From Deltaproteobacteria bacterium (GTDB lineage Bacteria > Lernaellota > Lernaellaia > JACKCT01): DNA of 18,339 nucleotides. Below, piece by piece: positions 1 through 6,195 of this stretch (the first letter of the stretch is position 1; each line of letters opens with the position of its first letter). Below the pieces are notes generated by a model. The model worked only from the letters and a program-made list of their open reading frames with translations, made no database searches and was not told the origin of the DNA. The stretch spans positions 1-18,339 of the forward strand of contig JACKCT010000027.1 of the NCBI GenBank assembly GCA_020633895.1, given 5' to 3'. The position numbers and the translations under genes were made by a program.

Positions 1-8
1 CTCAGCAG

Positions 9-27
9 GTATCGGAATACCCGATAC
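9..27. promoter_or_regulatory. inverted repeat upstream of abiEi-like gene (candidate operator 1)
   Basis: GTATCGG and CCGATAC form a perfect 7-bp inverted repeat around a 5-bp spacer, about 100 bp before the AbiEi-like start codon. AbiEi proteins studied elsewhere repress their own promoter by binding paired inverted repeats, so an operator role is plausible. It is inferred from position and symmetry only. Confidence 0.4.
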
Positions 28-82
28 TCTATTGTAGCCGCCAGTCGAAACGGGTCAAGCCTGTGGCGCGGAGGCTCTTTCG

Positions 83-107
83 GAACGTTACGCATTGCGA
101 TACGTTC
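83..107. promoter_or_regulatory. imperfect 25-bp palindrome upstream of abiEi-like gene (candidate operator 2)
   Basis: GAACGT and ACGTTC flank CGCA-T-TGCG, with two unpaired positions on each side, giving a near-symmetric 25-bp site. It ends 16 bp before the start codon and just ahead of the TGAGG ribosome-binding site (112-116). A repressor bound here would block the promoter-proximal region. Together with the repeat at 9-27 it forms a pair of symmetric sites, the arrangement expected for an autoregulating AbiEi repressor. Confidence 0.45.
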
Positions 108-123
108 TGCATGAGGTTTTGCC

Positions 124-915
124 ATGGCCAACCCCGGCACCCTACATGACTGGGTCGAGGACCTACCCGCGCGGGGGCGGTACACGTTCAGCCGCGCCGA
201 GGCGCTGTGCGCCACCGACGCGTCGCCCGCCGCCGTCAAGCAGACCCTCTACCGACTGAAGAAGCGGAAGGCGATCGTGAGCCCCCGGCGCGACTTCTTC
301 GTGGTGCTGCCGCCGGAGTACCGAACGGTCGGCTGCCCACCGGCAGCGTGGTTCGTCGACCAGTTGATGGAGCACCTCGGCCGTCGCTATTACGTGGCGC
401 TGCTCACTGCGGGAAGGTTCCACGGGGCGGACCAGGCCCCCATGGTGTTCCAGGTGATCGCCGACGCCCCGGAGAGGAACATCACGGTCGGCGGGATCGG
501 CATCAACTTCCACGTCAGCAACCTCGTCGAGGGCGCGGCGACGGTGAGGCGCAACACTCCGACTGGGACGATCGCGATCGCGACTCCCGAGACCACCGCG
601 TTCGACATCGTCCGCTTCCCCGCGGCCGCGGGCTACTGGAACAACGTCGCGACCGTCCTGATCGAGCTCGTCGAAGTGGTCGACGGCAACAAGCTGCTCG
701 AAGGCGCAGATCGCGTCGCGCGGACCGATGTCCAGCGCCTCGGGTGGCTGCTCGACTTCATCGGCGAGCACAAGCTGGCGGACGCGCTCGCGCCCGCGCT
801 CGAGGGCAAGCGGCTCTTGCCAACGCCGCTCGCCACGTACCGAACCACCGACGGCGCCGCCCTCGATCCGAGGTGGAAGGTGCTCGTCAACACCGATGTG
901 GACCCAGACCTCTGA
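124..915 (+). CDS. AbiEi-family type IV antitoxin / transcriptional repressor
   Basis: A 263-residue protein with the AbiEi layout: an N-terminal winged-helix DNA-binding region (about residues 8-60, including AVKQTLYRLKKRKAIVSPRR) and a larger C-terminal domain with family-like stretches TPETTAFDIVR (about 155-165), VQRLGWLLDFIG and a closing RWKVLVNTDVDPD. AbiEi normally represses its own operon and neutralises the nucleotidyltransferase toxin AbiEii, whose gene overlaps it downstream. The start is supported by TGAGG seven bases before the ATG. No AbiEii gene follows: the stop TGA (913-915) shares its A with the ATG of a serine recombinase. The protein may be an orphan antitoxin or a repressor adopted by the recombinase. 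The family call is from recognition of sequence pattern, without a search. Confidence 0.8.
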   Translation: MANPGTLHDWVEDLPARGRYTFSRAEALCATDASPAAVKQTLYRLKKRKAIVSPRRDFFVVLPPEYRTVGCPPAAWFVDQLMEHLGRRYYVALLTAGRFHGADQAPMVFQVIADAPERNITVGGIGINFHVSNLVEGAATVRRNTPTGTIAIATPETTAFDIVRFPAAAGYWNNVATVLIELVEVVDGNKLLEGADRVARTDVQRLGWLLDFIGEHKLADALAPALEGKRLLPTPLATYRTTDGAALDPRWKVLVNTDVDPDL

Positions 916-2273
916 TGCCGACACGCAATCCCAACGAGTCGGTGCGCGACATGTTCACCGGCCGAGACCAGCCCGTTCTCCGTTGTGCCGTCTACACCCG
1001 ACAGTCGGTCGCCAACGCCGAGCAGGACCTGACGTCCTGCGACGTGCAGCGAGAACGCTGCGAGAACTACGTCCGCGCGATGCAGTACGAGGGGTGGCAG
1101 CTCCTCGACGAACACTTCGACGACCTCGGTGTGAGCGGCGCCGAGCTCAGCCGTCCTGGCCTCGACAAGCTGAAGTCGTGGTGCGTGCAGGGGCGGGTCG
1201 ACATCGTGGTCGCGACGAGGCTCGATCGCCTCAACCGCAAGATGAGCCACTGGGTGCAACTGGCCGACTGGTTCAAGCAGGCAGGCATCGAGCTCGTGTT
1301 CGTCGACGGCGGAACCAACGCCCGCGGACCGCTGGCCGACCTCGTCAACAACATCGTGGCCAGCTTCGCGGAGTTCGAGCGGGAGCTCATCCGCGAACGA
1401 CTCCTCGATGCCCACGCCCGGCTGCGCGAGCGGGGACTCCGGTCCGCGGGACGCGTTTCCCTCGGGTACAAGGCCGACCTGGCGACGCGGCAGCTGGTCA
1501 TCGATGAGGACGAGGCCGCGGTGGTCCGAGCCTTCTTCGAGCGGTGCGCGGCCGGGGAGTCAGCCGCGAGCATCGCGCGGTGGGCGAACGACGCCGGCCA
1601 TCGCACGAAGGTCCACGGTCGGCAGGGCGGCAACCGCTGGAGTGGGCGCACGGTGCTCCAAATCCTGCGCAACCCGATCTACGTCGGCGAGCGCGTCCAC
1701 GGCGGCGGCACCGTCGAGGGCGTCCACGATGGCATCATCGACGCCGACCTGGCCCAGCGAGCATGGCGCGCCATCGACGAGCGTCGAACCCGGCAACCCG
1801 AGCCGCGAGGCCCCGCGTTGGACTGGGACCGCGACCCGTACATGCTCCGCGGGCTCCTTCGTTGCGCTGGCTGCGAGCGGGTGATGACGACCAGCGCATC
1901 CGCGAAGGTGACCATCGACAACGCCGACCAGATACCGCGCTACTACCGCTGTCGCGGCGATGCTGAGCGTCCGGCCTGCACGCCCTCCGTCCAGGTCTCG
2001 GCGCAGAAGGTCGAGGCCATCGTGCTCGCCGCGCTCAAGAAGGCCGACCCACGGACGATCCCCGACCGGAGGTCTCGGGCGCTGCTCGAGCACCTTCGCC
2101 CATCCTGGCACACGTGGTCCCGCGCCGAGCGAAACCGGATGGTGCGCGACCTGGTCTGGTCGGTCCGGTGGAGCCCACGTCGGGGCCTCGCCGGCTTCAC
2201 CCTCGACACCATCGCCATCGACAACTTCATCGAGGAGGGCGGCGAGCGATTCGCGGGATTGCCGTCGCGCTGA
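915..2273 (+). CDS. serine recombinase (resolvase/invertase N-terminus, recombinase domain, zinc ribbon)
   Basis: A 452-residue serine-type site-specific recombinase. The catalytic domain shows YTRQS with nucleophile Ser31, GVSG (72-75), SRPGL with Arg80 and RLDRLNR (102-108), then the long helix FAEFERELIRER (151-162). The Recombinase (PF07508-like) region follows (about 180-290: GYK, LRNPIYVGE). A four-cysteine zinc ribbon comprises Cys317, Cys320, Cys346 and Cys355. The C-terminal tail is short for a large serine integrase, and no long coiled coil is obvious. The open frame extends upstream to 207, but that part is a shadow of the antitoxin gene. The ATG at 915 overlaps the antitoxin stop and has no good ribosome-binding site, which points to translational coupling. 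Its DNA target is not evident: phage, IS607-like or genomic-island roles are all possible. Confidence 0.9.
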   Translation: MPTRNPNESVRDMFTGRDQPVLRCAVYTRQSVANAEQDLTSCDVQRERCENYVRAMQYEGWQLLDEHFDDLGVSGAELSRPGLDKLKSWCVQGRVDIVVATRLDRLNRKMSHWVQLADWFKQAGIELVFVDGGTNARGPLADLVNNIVASFAEFERELIRERLLDAHARLRERGLRSAGRVSLGYKADLATRQLVIDEDEAAVVRAFFERCAAGESAASIARWANDAGHRTKVHGRQGGNRWSGRTVLQILRNPIYVGERVHGGGTVEGVHDGIIDADLAQRAWRAIDERRTRQPEPRGPALDWDRDPYMLRGLLRCAGCERVMTTSASAKVTIDNADQIPRYYRCRGDAERPACTPSVQVSAQKVEAIVLAALKKADPRTIPDRRSRALLEHLRPSWHTWSRAERNRMVRDLVWSVRWSPRRGLAGFTLDTIAIDNFIEEGGERFAGLPSR

Positions 2274-2298
2274 GCTTGGGAGCAGGTGCGTGTGCGTG

Positions 2299-2326
2299 TT
2301 GACACCTGAATCTGAGTGTCTATCAT
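2299..2326 (+). promoter_or_regulatory. promoter of the tetR-cytochrome-RIC operon
   Basis: TTGACA (2299-2304), a 16-bp spacer and TATCAT (2321-2326) make a near-consensus sigma-70 promoter starting 25 bases after the recombinase stop. The expected start of transcription, near 2333, lies inside the palindrome at 2330-2349 and upstream of the tetR ATG at 2358. Confidence 0.75.
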
Positions 2327-2329
2327 CCT

Positions 2330-2349
2330 GCAAGCAAACGCTTGCTTGC
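2330..2349. promoter_or_regulatory. TetR-type palindromic operator
   Basis: GCAAGCAA-N4-TTGCTTGC is a perfect 8-bp inverted repeat with a 4-bp centre. It begins 3 bp after the -10 hexamer, so it covers the likely transcription start, and it ends 8 bp before the tetR start codon. Size, symmetry and position fit an autoregulatory TetR operator, most likely for the adjacent regulator. Confidence 0.75.
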
Positions 2350-2357
2350 GAGAGGCC

Positions 2358-2936
2358 ATGCGGAAACAGCACGAAGAACGGAGAGAGGAGATCGCGGCGG
2401 CAGCCCTCGCGATTCTCGCCGAGGAAGGGCCGCGCCAGCTCACGGCTCGCAACCTCGGCGCGCGGGTCGGGATGGATGGCTCGTCCCTCTTTCGCCACTT
2501 CGAGAACAAGGCCGCCATCCTCCACGCCGCCCTCGATCTCTTCGAGACGGTCCTGTCCGACACGTTCCCCGACGCCGAGCCCTGCTGGGAGAGCCTGAAG
2601 ACTTTCTTCTTGCGGCGGCTCGCACTCGTCCAGGCGCGGCCGGAGGTCATTCGGCTCGCCTTCAACCAGCACCTGCTCGTCGTGACCGGCGAAACAGAAC
2701 ACGCCGACCGCGTCCGTAAGGTCGTGGCTCGTTCGGTTTCGTTCATCCGCGCCTGCCTCGAGCGTGCTCAGTCGGCGGGCGTGATCTCGGACGCAGTCCC
2801 GGCGGCCGCCCAGGTGTGGGTCGTGACCGGCATGCTCCGCGGCGCCGCGCTCGGCTCCGTCCACCCAAGACCAACTCCGGAAGAGGCGTGGCAGTGGCTC
2901 GCCTCGACCCTCCAAGAGAGAGACCGTCAACCATGA
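2358..2936 (+). CDS. TetR/AcrR-family transcriptional regulator
   Basis: A 192-residue protein with a TetR N-terminal helix-turn-helix (about residues 10-55; LTARNLGARVGMDGSSLFRH is the typical recognition region, followed by FENKAAILHAAL). The C-terminal helical domain would bind the unknown inducer. The frame is open from 2316, but that codon lies upstream of the predicted transcription start, so the ATG at 2358 is preferred. A GAGAGG sits very close before it. It is the first gene of the operon and its stop overlaps the next start as ATGA (2933-2936), so it probably controls both itself and the downstream redox genes through the palindrome at 2330. The inducer is not visible from sequence. 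Context suggests nitric oxide, nitrosative stress or a haem/iron signal. That is inference. Confidence 0.88.
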   Translation: MRKQHEERREEIAAAALAILAEEGPRQLTARNLGARVGMDGSSLFRHFENKAAILHAALDLFETVLSDTFPDAEPCWESLKTFFLRRLALVQARPEVIRLAFNQHLLVVTGETEHADRVRKVVARSVSFIRACLERAQSAGVISDAVPAAAQVWVVTGMLRGAALGSVHPRPTPEEAWQWLASTLQERDRQP

Positions 2937-3496
2937 AGCTCCCTGAATCCTTCTACTTCCTTCGCCCCGGATGGTGGGTGCTGCACGTAGCGGCAGTTGG
3001 CTTCGTCTTCGCTGTTGGCTTCTTCGTCAGCCACCACCTCGCCGGCCACGAAGAGCACTCCGCGCACGGCGACTCTCACGCCGCGGGCCACCATGACCAC
3101 ACCTCGCCGGAGGTCCTCCGGCCGCTGATGCAGCAGATGCTCGTCGACTCGGTGCAGCTGCAGGGCGCGCTCTCCCAGGGAGACCTGCCCCGGGCCGCGA
3201 CGCACGCCGACGCCATCGCTGGCGCGTGCGAGGACAGCGACTCGGAGCACGGCTCCTTGCCCGAGCGGCTAGGGCCGTCCTTCCTCGAGCATGACCGTGA
3301 CTTGCACCGAAACGCCAGCCGCCTCGCGGACGCGCTTCGTGCCGGACGCGGCGACGATGCCCGGGCGCTGAGCCAAGAGATGGTCTCGGCCTGTCAGTCT
3401 TGCCACGCCCAGGCGCCCGCGGCGGAGGGCGTCGACCTGCGCGTCCTCACCTCGTTTGCCGACACCCTGACCAACCCCGATGGAGGTGCTCCATGA
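2933..3496 (+). CDS. membrane-anchored c-type cytochrome (c'/c556-like), histidine-rich linker
   Basis: A 187-residue protein starting at an ATG that overlaps the tetR stop. An uncleaved signal anchor (about residues 14-33) is followed by a histidine-rich segment with nine His between 34 and 56. Next comes a predicted helical domain ending in one haem-attachment motif, C154-Q-S-C-H158. A helical domain with the CxxCH near its C-terminus is the pattern of cytochrome c' and c556, periplasmic four-helix cytochromes; c' proteins bind nitric oxide. The His-rich linker could hold metal ions. It overlaps the next gene by four bases (ATGA at 3493). The cytochrome assignment is firm from CxxCH plus export. 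The c' subfamily is tentative. Confidence 0.8.
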   Translation: MKLPESFYFLRPGWWVLHVAAVGFVFAVGFFVSHHLAGHEEHSAHGDSHAAGHHDHTSPEVLRPLMQQMLVDSVQLQGALSQGDLPRAATHADAIAGACEDSDSEHGSLPERLGPSFLEHDRDLHRNASRLADALRAGRGDDARALSQEMVSACQSCHAQAPAAEGVDLRVLTSFADTLTNPDGGAP

Positions 3497-3918
3497 AGAC
3501 CGGACGCTACAACGTGGGCGTGGGTTTGCTCGTCATGGGCGGCTTCATGCTCTACGGGTTCGTGCTGATCTACCTACGCGACTTCGCCCCTGACAAGGAG
3601 GCGTGGGTCGCCAGCTACTCCGTCGGCAAGCACTTCGAGGCTCGACTGGCGCACGTGCACGGCAACCTCTTCGCCCTCCTCAACCTCGCCCTCGGCTTCG
3701 TGCTCGCCAAGCTGGGTAGCGCCAGCGACAGGGCAAGGACCACGGCCGCGGCCCTCGGGCTCGCCGGCCTGCTGATGCCGATGGGCATCCTGGGCGAGGT
3801 CTACCTCGGGCTGTCGCCGGTGTTCGTGTTGCTGGGCGCCGTCGCCATGACGGCCTCGGTGGTCTTCAGCGGGGTGCTCGCGCTGCGCCACTGGGGCGTT
3901 CAGGAGGCGACGCCATGA
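3493..3918 (+). CDS. small four-helix membrane protein, unassigned
   Basis: A 141-residue hydrophobic protein with four likely membrane helices (about residues 8-28, 52-74, 84-105, 108-130). Polar residues lie at or in the helices: His47, the HVHGN group (54-58) at the start of helix 2 and Glu102 in helix 3. It starts at an ATGA overlap with the cytochrome gene and ends at another with the next membrane protein. I do not recognise a named family. Membrane histidines beside a cytochrome gene could serve as haem or metal ligands, but nothing proves that. A paired complex with the following four-helix protein is also possible. Confidence 0.75.
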   Translation: MKTGRYNVGVGLLVMGGFMLYGFVLIYLRDFAPDKEAWVASYSVGKHFEARLAHVHGNLFALLNLALGFVLAKLGSASDRARTTAAALGLAGLLMPMGILGEVYLGLSPVFVLLGAVAMTASVVFSGVLALRHWGVQEATP

Positions 3919-4373
3919 CCGCGATGACGGCAACACCCAGAACCGCCTCACGCCGCCCAGCGCTGCGGTGGGCCCTCGGGGTCGGCGCCATTGTGTTCGG
4001 CGCCATGACCCTGCTCTCGGGAGGAAGGGTGCTCTTCGGCGGCGCCGCGGCACGAGCCGACGCTGGCGCCGTCGTGGACTTCGTGCTCCTCTTCAACTTC
4101 GGAGCTGGCTTCGTCTACGTCCTCGCGGGCGTCGGTGCCCTCGCGCGCCAGCGGTGGTCGCTCCACCTGGCTCGCCTTCTCGCCGGGGCGACGTCGCTGG
4201 TCTTCGCCGCGCTCGGCGTGCACATCGCAATGGGCGGGGCCTTCGAGATGAGGACGGTGGCTGCGATGACGCTGCGGTCGGCGTTCTGGCTCGGACAGGC
4301 CCTCGCCCTGGCACACATCCTCAAATCTGCGGCAGGAGTCCTGCCCAACCCAGAACGGAGACAACGACCATGA
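3915..4373 (+). CDS. second small four-helix membrane protein, unassigned
   Basis: A 152-residue protein with a short basic N-terminus (residues 1-19) and four predicted membrane helices (about 17-37, 51-75, 83-105, 115-138). Scattered His and Arg sit in or near helices 3 and 4 (His84, His103, His134). It begins with ATGA overlapping the preceding gene's stop and ends overlapping the RIC-type gene in the same way, so the proteins are likely made in linked amounts. Family unknown to me. A DoxX-like or quinone-associated membrane subunit is one guess among several. Its place between a periplasmic cytochrome and a cytosolic di-iron protein suggests a role in the same stress response. Confidence 0.75.
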   Translation: MTAMTATPRTASRRPALRWALGVGAIVFGAMTLLSGGRVLFGGAAARADAGAVVDFVLLFNFGAGFVYVLAGVGALARQRWSLHLARLLAGATSLVFAALGVHIAMGGAFEMRTVAAMTLRSAFWLGQALALAHILKSAAGVLPNPERRQRP

Positions 4374-5038
4374 TCGACACCAACACTTCACTCGGCGATC
4401 TCGCTGCGACCGGCACAGACGCACGGGGCGTCCTGCTTCGCTACCAACTCGACTTCTGTTGTGGCGGCGGCCGAAGCCTGGCCACGGCGTGTGAAGCCGC
4501 CGGGCTCGACCTCGATCAGGTCGTGGCCGAGCTCGAGGTGGCCGCGAATCGCGGATCGGACTCCGCAGACTGGCGTGAACGGTCGGTCGAGGAGCTGGTG
4601 GAGCACATCCTCGAGCGCTACCACCGACCGCTCCCCGACCACATCGACTCTGTCCTCGCCGCGGCGGAGAAGGTCGAGAGGGTCCACGGCGCAAAGGAGT
4701 CGTGCCCACGCGGACTGGCGGCGCATCTGCGGTCGATTCGAGACGGCCTGATGAGCCACCTGGCAAAGGAAGAGCAGGTGCTGTTCCCGGCCCTGCTCGC
4801 CGGCCGCCGCGGCGGGATGTTGAGCGGCCCGGTCACCGTGATGATGCGCGAGCACGACGATCACGGCGACAACCTCAAGCGAACGCGCGCTTTGACGAAC
4901 GACTTCACGCCTCCCGCTGAAGCCTGCGCAACCTGGCGTGCGATGTACGAAGAACTGGACCGGCTCGAAGCGGACCTGATGGCGCACATTCACCTCGAGA
5001 ACCACGTGCTCTTCCCGCGGGCACTGCAGGAAGGCTGA
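4370..5038 (+). CDS. RIC/YtfE/ScdA-type di-iron protein for iron-sulfur cluster repair
   Basis: A 222-residue protein with the two-part RIC layout: an N-terminal DUF542/ScdA-N domain with the cysteine pair Cys30-Cys31 in DFCCGGG, then a hemerythrin-like four-helix domain. The di-iron ligands of E. coli YtfE all have counterparts: His85, His130 with Glu134, His162, and His206 with Glu210. RIC proteins act in the cytosol, restoring iron-sulfur centres damaged by nitric oxide or oxidants. The length matches the family (about 220). The open frame extends upstream to 3968, but the ATG at 4370 overlaps the previous stop as ATGA and begins the conserved domain. This gene gives the operon its most specific functional clue. 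Confidence 0.93.
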   Translation: MIDTNTSLGDLAATGTDARGVLLRYQLDFCCGGGRSLATACEAAGLDLDQVVAELEVAANRGSDSADWRERSVEELVEHILERYHRPLPDHIDSVLAAAEKVERVHGAKESCPRGLAAHLRSIRDGLMSHLAKEEQVLFPALLAGRRGGMLSGPVTVMMREHDDHGDNLKRTRALTNDFTPPAEACATWRAMYEELDRLEADLMAHIHLENHVLFPRALQEG

Positions 5039-5069
5039 CACACACTACCGACGCACGAGGAGGCCATCG

Positions 5070-5543
5070 ATGAAGCGCGACCCCAACCTCCAGGACCTGA
5101 GCCGCGATCACCACCACGCGCTCGTCCTCGCACGCCGGGCGGAGAGGGCCGCGGAGACCGGCTCGGACGAGGAGGTCGCCTCGATGTGGGAGTCGATCGC
5201 CCATGCGTTCGACTCCGACCTCGGGCCTCACTTCGAGGTCGAAGAGCACCACCTGCTGCCTCCGCTCGAGGCAGCTGGAGAGGACGAGCTGGTGGGGCGA
5301 ATTCGATCCGACCATCAACGCTTGCGAGCGCTTTGTGCTCAGACACGGGACGACCGGGGGCGCCTTCGACGGTTTGGCGAGCTGCTTCGGGAGCATGTTC
5401 GATTCGAGGAGAGCGAGCTGTTCCCGCGGGCCGAGAAGGTGTTGGACCCCTCCGAGCTCGTCGCCGTCGCGGACGCGAGCGCCGCCACGGCAGCCGCCCT
5501 TCAGCGAGCCGATGACCGCGCGAAGAACGGGGCTGCCGAGTAG
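5070..5543 (+). CDS. hemerythrin-like (HHE) domain protein
   Basis: A 157-residue single-domain protein with hemerythrin-type metal ligands along four predicted helices: the His14-16 cluster in LSRDHHHAL, His54 with Glu58, His82 and His109 with Glu113. No cysteine-pair domain is present, so it is not a second RIC protein. It begins 31 bases after the RIC gene with a strong GAGGAGG (5056-5062), unlike the overlap-coupled genes before it, so it can be translated independently. Likely roles are binding oxygen, nitric oxide or iron, possibly supplying or storing iron for RIC. It is the last recognisable gene of the operon. No clear terminator directly follows. Confidence 0.88.
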   Translation: MKRDPNLQDLSRDHHHALVLARRAERAAETGSDEEVASMWESIAHAFDSDLGPHFEVEEHHLLPPLEAAGEDELVGRIRSDHQRLRALCAQTRDDRGRLRRFGELLREHVRFEESELFPRAEKVLDPSELVAVADASAATAAALQRADDRAKNGAAE

Positions 5544-5855
<312 letters not shown>

Positions 5856-5884
5856 GACCCCCGCCGGCATCGCCGACGAGGGTC
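5856..5884 (-). terminator. leftward intrinsic terminator-like hairpin (distal)
   Basis: Read on the minus strand, 13-base arms (GACCCTCGTCGGC and GCCGGCGGGGGTC) pair completely around a 3-base loop if G-U pairs are allowed, and TTGTCGTTT follows. On the plus strand two of these pairs become C-A mismatches, so the hairpin belongs to leftward RNA. Confidence 0.6.
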
Positions 5885-5885
5885 C

Positions 5886-5925
<40 letters not shown>

Positions 5926-5929
5926 CAAG

Positions 5930-5972
5930 CTCCTGGGGAGGGACTCGAACCCCCGACCAAGTGATTAACAGG
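5930..5972 (-). pseudogene. 3' half of tRNA-Asn(GTT), truncated at the anticodon loop (candidate att site)
   Basis: The minus strand carries an anticodon loop CTGTTAA (anticodon GTT, 5967-5969), a variable loop TGGTC, a T arm GGGGG-TTCGAGT-CCCTC, an acceptor strand CCCAGGA and discriminator G, with no encoded CCA. The sequence upstream of the loop does not pair: positions 27-31 would be ACAGC opposite TCACT. No D arm or 5' acceptor strand can be found. The break therefore falls at the anticodon stem-loop, one of the known crossover positions for tRNA-targeting tyrosine integrases. An integrase lies 223 bp away. Interpreted as an attachment-site half; it cannot make a functional tRNA. Confidence 0.75.
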
Positions 5973-6195
5973 CTGTTGTCGAACAACGATTGGTTTTTTC
6001 GGCCACGGTAGACCCTCGCTAACCTATTCCGCGTCGAAATTTTTCTGTTGGTGTCTCGTGAAGATTGAATGGGAAACTAGAATGGCACATCTTGAAAAGC
6101 CTATCTAGACGTTCGGCAAGGCGTTGGCGATTGCGGCGCACCGCCCCGCCGCGTATGCCTATTCCCGCGCCGAACGACTTGGACGAGTAGAACCG
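5973..6195. other. integrase-flanking region with repeated CCTATTCC-like motifs (candidate arm sites)
   Basis: This short, less GC-rich interval lies between the tRNA-Asn break and the integrase stop codon. CCTATTCC followed by GCG occurs at 6023 and, with one extra C, at 6158; a shorter CCTAT lies at 6100. GTTGT-CGA-ACAAC is a small inverted repeat beside the break. Repeated short motifs beside the core are typical of integrase arm-binding sites. Sites and function are inferred from position. No gene is supported. Confidence 0.35.

Noticed and set aside
207-914. N-terminal extension of the serine recombinase into the antitoxin gene
   Set aside because: The translated extension is arginine-rich shadow sequence. 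The recombinase fold starts after the ATG at 915, which overlaps the antitoxin stop.
915-2273. AbiEii toxin as partner of the AbiEi-like gene
   Set aside because: The downstream protein has the serine recombinase active site and zinc ribbon, and no nucleotidyltransferase motif. No AbiEii-like protein occurs elsewhere in the window.
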